A program made the position numbers and the translations under genes. Positions 20,277 to 23,246 of a stretch of DNA of 23,246 nucleotides are shown here, one piece after another; position 1 is the stretch's first letter, and each line of letters begins with the position of its first letter. Source of the DNA: a virus; the IMG/VR virus record IMGVR_UViG_3300027896_000231, positions 1 through 23,246 of that record, one strand, 5' to 3'. The notes under the pieces are model-generated. The model had not been told where the DNA came from, searched no databases, and worked only from the letters and a program-made list of their open reading frames with translations.

Positions 20277-23246
20277 TTATTTTTCCGGTAGATAGTCTTG
20301 TGATTCTTCTACAGGAGCTGCTGGATTTTTATTTATTTTAGAAAGTATGTATGTAATTCTATGATTGTCCTCGTCTATGGATGACTTATATCCCCAAGAA
20401 TTGGCATAACGCTCAACTAGTTTATTATATAATTTGATTCTACTTTGGTTATGAATTTTATTTGCTTCAAAAACCAATTTGTTTGGGTGTTTCTTTTTAA
20501 TAAACTCTTTGATAGCTTTTAAAACAGTAGCAAATACTCTTTGCGAGTCGCCTTCTCCTGTTACTACAAATTTATTGTTTCTATGAAATTCAACTACGTA
20601 TTCATTGTGGTTTTCTTCATCTGCATTGTGGTTTTCTTCATCGAATGCTACAGTTAAATACGTACCGTCTTCTAACATCGTTATAGCAGCATAAGAACCA
20701 TACTTTCTGTCTACCCAGTCAAAAGAATATGGCTTATCAAAACTTTCTTTTACACCGTTGGATGAACCTGCTGCACGGTATGCGTCCCACTTCTGACTAA
20801 AGCCCGATGCAGGTGCTTGATCACCCTGCATTACTTTATAGTATTGTACTATTTCTGCTGGTACTTTACCTGTTGCTTTATAATCTCTATAAGCAGAATC
20901 AGTGAATGTACTCAGCATGCCTGGATCCCATTTAGGGTGCATATCTTGTAAAGCATCATGTATCTTCTTATACATGCCATCTTGTTTATTGATCGTACCT
21001 GATTGTGTAGCGGTTGTAGTTGTCTTTGATACGCCTGTATCGGCAGCCTTTGCACTTGATGCAGGATTTAATGCCATTGCTGCACCTAATCCTATAGCAC
21101 CTAATGCTGTTCCAAATTTGCCTTCTTCAAATTTACTCATACTGCTGGAACTGTTTACGTGTTCATTAAAACCATCTGCTTGACTCTCATCGCAGTCATA
21201 ATCACAATTTACGTCCCCGCAATATGGGCATTCTATATGACCTACGCCATATCTATGTTCATCATCATGTTGTTTAGAAAATGCATCAGCATACTTTTCA
21301 TGCTCTGATTTTTTCTTTTTAAATGAAACAACATCACCTTCCTTAACACCTTTCTTTTTCTTTTTAGCAATAGCAATAGCTGCTTGCTGTGCAGGGTTAG
21401 CTGCTTCTAGCTGTTTCTTACTAGCTTCTAATAACTTGTACAATCTATTTTTCTGTTCACCAGTAGCTTCATTGATTAATGGTTTGATTCTATTATACAA
21501 TGTTTTGATATCTTCCATAGTAGCAACAGCATTGTTAACTAGATATTTGTCTAATATTTGCTTGATTTGTTTGTGTTGCTTACTTCTTGGATATAGTTGC
21601 TTGATGATACTAAGTCTACCAGCATCATCTGCATTCTGATACATATCACGAACTTGTGTTCCTGAATATACACTATTACCGTTGATATTAAAATCATGTT
21701 TGCTTGTTACAAACACGTAGCCGTGATTAGCAAATGGTTGTAGTGGTTGATTTGGATTATAAGGTTGGAAGTAACCAGGACTACCATCTTTCTTAGTATA
21801 TGCCATCGGATCACGTTCACTACGTACTAATATGAATGCATCCTTTTCTGGATCATACTTTTGTAATATTTCTTTAGGGTTGATAGGGGTACTAACAGCA
21901 ATATCAGGGAAGTCTTCTGGTTTAACACCTGTTTGTGTTGCTAAGAATTTCTTTTCTTGATACGGTATAGGACGTTCTTTTACATTTCCACTAGCAGCAA
22001 CATAGAAGTCTGCATTTGGAAATGCTTTCTTTGCTTGTAAGTATGATGATAAATGACCTTGATGAAACGGTTGAAATCCACCACCATATACAACTACTGT
22101 TTTACCAGTCGCTCTTGCGTTTGGATTCTTAGCCATTCTTTCTTTCATTTCACTGCTAGTTACTTTTGCTGCTAAGCCGCTAGGTAATTTAATAACAAGT
22201 CCTTCAATCATATTACCCAATTGATCTTTACCTTTGATGTTAGGGCTTGCTATGATAGTATCACTTAATTTCTTTCTTGCTTCTGCTAATAGTTCTTTCG
22301 CTTTAGTTTTTTGTTCTGAATCACCACGTGATTTAATTGCAGCTAGTAATTTGTCAGCATTTTTAGCAATAGGATTAACAATCTTACTCACATCTAAATT
22401 AGTTTGTGATAATTGGTTATTAACCATTTTAATTTCTTTATTGCTATAACTCATTAGCATTTGTTTGATCTTGTCACTATATGGACTTTCTTCACCAGTG
22501 CTATATGTTTTAACACTATGAGGAACTATAGTTAATACACTGCCTAACTTCTTAGGATCATACGCAATTCTAACAAATCTAATACCCTTAGCATCTGTTT
22601 TACCTGCAGGGGTATACATCATTTCTGCTTCAACGATTGTATCTTTAGGAATCTTTTTAATAAAGTCTGATGACAATACTATCTTTAATACTTCATCATA
22701 CTTTTTAAGTTCTGGACCTATATTACGTGTATAGTCGCCATAGTTATTAATGTACATTGGTTTAGCATCTTTACCAGTCATAAAGAATGCCTTGCCCTGA
22801 GGGTCTTTACCGAAACGAATAGGACCGCCGTCTACTTTTAAACTAATGTCAGCATCATCTAGCTTGCCGCCCATGTTAGCAATTTCTTGACACATACGAA
22901 TGAATTCAGCATCTTTCATTTCTACTGAACTACCTGGATTATAAATGTGCGGTATTCCTTTACGCTTATAACTAGGTTCTGCGTCTTCATTGACTGGTGT
23001 CATTCTATACGATTTCTTGTAATCCATCATCATCTGATCAAGGTTGTCTGGCCTTGATATACCTAACTTTTTCATAGCATGATTGATTGCTACTGACTTT
23101 TCTGCTAAGTCTCTATTAGGATCATTTTTATACATTCCTTGTGCATCAGGTCCTATAGTCTTTTGCAAGAACTGTTGAAATACTATAGCCTTTTGTTTTT
23201 TAGTCATCAACTTGTTCATAAGATCAAGAATGCCATCAAATGACCA
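20277..23246 (-). CDS. Ligase-like adenylation domain / HxGH nucleotidyltransferase fusion with C-terminal modules (5' end outside window)
   Basis: The frame stays open to the right edge (nine codons above the first ATG at 23217-23219, which lacks a ribosome site), so the true start is probably outside. Numbering from that ATG, KVDGG (128-132) fits motif I of DNA/RNA ligases, VEAEM (196-200) could be motif III, IEGLVIK (338-344) motif IV and AAKV (350-353) motif V. VYGGGFQPFHQGH (377-389) is an HxGH cytidylyl/NMN-adenylyltransferase motif, with SGTQVRDMY (519-527) as its likely C-terminal signature. After GVKEG (624-628) come a Cys cluster (C664, C667, C672, C676), a hydrophobic Ala-rich segment (701-727), GVKES (822-826) and an alpha/beta domain (830-960, with RVFATVLKAIKEF and SRIKLYNKLVER). 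It could act in nucleic acid repair or NAD metabolism. The G-V-x-E linkers tie it to the 980-aa protein. Confidence 0.7.
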   Translation of the reverse strand, partial: WSFDGILDLMNKLMTKKQKAIVFQQFLQKTIGPDAQGMYKNDPNRDLAEKSVAINHAMKKLGISRPDNLDQMMMDYKKSYRMTPVNEDAEPSYKRKGIPHIYNPGSSVEMKDAEFIRMCQEIANMGGKLDDADISLKVDGGPIRFGKDPQGKAFFMTGKDAKPMYINNYGDYTRNIGPELKKYDEVLKIVLSSDFIKKIPKDTIVEAEMMYTPAGKTDAKGIRFVRIAYDPKKLGSVLTIVPHSVKTYSTGEESPYSDKIKQMLMSYSNKEIKMVNNQLSQTNLDVSKIVNPIAKNADKLLAAIKSRGDSEQKTKAKELLAEARKKLSDTIIASPNIKGKDQLGNMIEGLVIKLPSGLAAKVTSSEMKERMAKNPNARATGKTVVVYGGGFQPFHQGHLSSYLQAKKAFPNADFYVAASGNVKERPIPYQEKKFLATQTGVKPEDFPDIAVSTPINPKEILQKYDPEKDAFILVRSERDPMAYTKKDGSPGYFQPYNPNQPLQPFANHGYVFVTSKHDFNINGNSVYSGTQVRDMYQNADDAGRLSIIKQLYPRSKQHKQIKQILDKYLVNNAVATMEDIKTLYNRIKPLINEATGEQKNRLYKLLEASKKQLEAANPAQQAAIAIAKKKKKGVKEGDVVSFKKKKSEHEKYADAFSKQHDDEHRYGVGHIECPYCGDVNCDYDCDESQADGFNEHVNSSSSMSKFEEGKFGTALGAIGLGAAMALNPASSAKAADTGVSKTTTTATQSGTINKQDGMYKKIHDALQDMHPKWDPGMLSTFTDSAYRDYKATGKVPAEIVQYYKVMQGDQAPASGFSQKWDAYRAAGSSNGVKESFDKPYSFDWVDRKYGSYAAITMLEDGTYLTVAFDEENHNADEENHNEYVVEFHRNNKFVVTGEGDSQRVFATVLKAIKEFIKKKHPNKLVFEANKIHNQSRIKLYNKLVERYANSWGYKSSIDEDNHRITYILSKINKNPAAPVEESQDYLPEK
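20603..20642 (-). repeat. Short 21-nt tandem duplication
   Basis: A 19-nt sequence occurs twice with a 2-nt spacer (20603-20621 and 20624-20642) and duplicates seven codons (DEENHNA/DEENHNE, residues 860-873 region) in a predicted surface loop of the C-terminal domain. It looks like a recent slippage event that kept the frame. Confidence 0.9.

Overview
The window is a stretch of an AT-rich (roughly one-third G+C by eye) tailed-phage genome. All recognisable genes lie on the minus strand, packed with 1-4 nt stop/start overlaps. A family B DNA polymerase with a gp45-type sliding clamp and a DsbA-like small DNA-binding protein point to a T4-like myovirus. Two genes with classical signal peptides point to a Gram-negative host. 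No host gene, tRNA, IS element or CRISPR array was seen. Gene order below follows minus-strand transcription, from high to low coordinates.

Region 1 (23246 to 12714) looks like late virion or cargo genes. It holds a ligase-like/nucleotidyltransferase fusion open at the right edge, a GT-A-like glycosyltransferase, a 337-aa protein, a 980-aa modular protein, a Dps-like mini-ferritin with a complete ferroxidase site, an ADP-ribosyltransferase-like/ASCH-like fusion, a 171-aa protein and a 68-aa ORF. Region 2 (12594 to 9032) is a tight three-gene cassette of envelope-directed proteins: a secreted Asn/Thr/Ser-rich protein, a secreted beta-sandwich protein and a membrane-anchored coiled coil. Region 3 (8991 to 6961) holds a protein with a WCT-type domain and five 22-aa repeats, a small HExxH metalloprotease-like protein, a 78-aa unknown and a previously unlisted 29-aa membrane peptide.

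Region 4 (6859 to 2485) is the replication block: DsbA-like protein, three-helix membrane protein, DNA polymerase, sliding clamp and a 117-aa unknown. Region 5 (2492 to 1) holds a TGT/DpdA-type base-exchange enzyme and a QueD-like T-fold protein, which suggests 7-deazaguanine DNA modification. It ends with a 78-aa unknown and the start of another gene.

Regulation looks two-phased. Sigma70-like promoters precede the DsbA/polymerase operon, the clamp/DpdA operon and the 78-aa gene. Late-promoter-like motifs (GATAAATA and close variants, compare T4 TATAAATA) precede the cargo and envelope genes.

The most interesting theme is a possible packaged-protein system. Five proteins begin with a short basic/hydrophobic peptide ending in x-x-E, like T4 capsid-targeting sequences. 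The modular large proteins are broken up by repeated G-V-x-E-G/S motifs that resemble T4-type prohead protease sites. I propose that these are internal head proteins, some made as polyproteins and cut in the prohead. That is inference, but it makes testable predictions.
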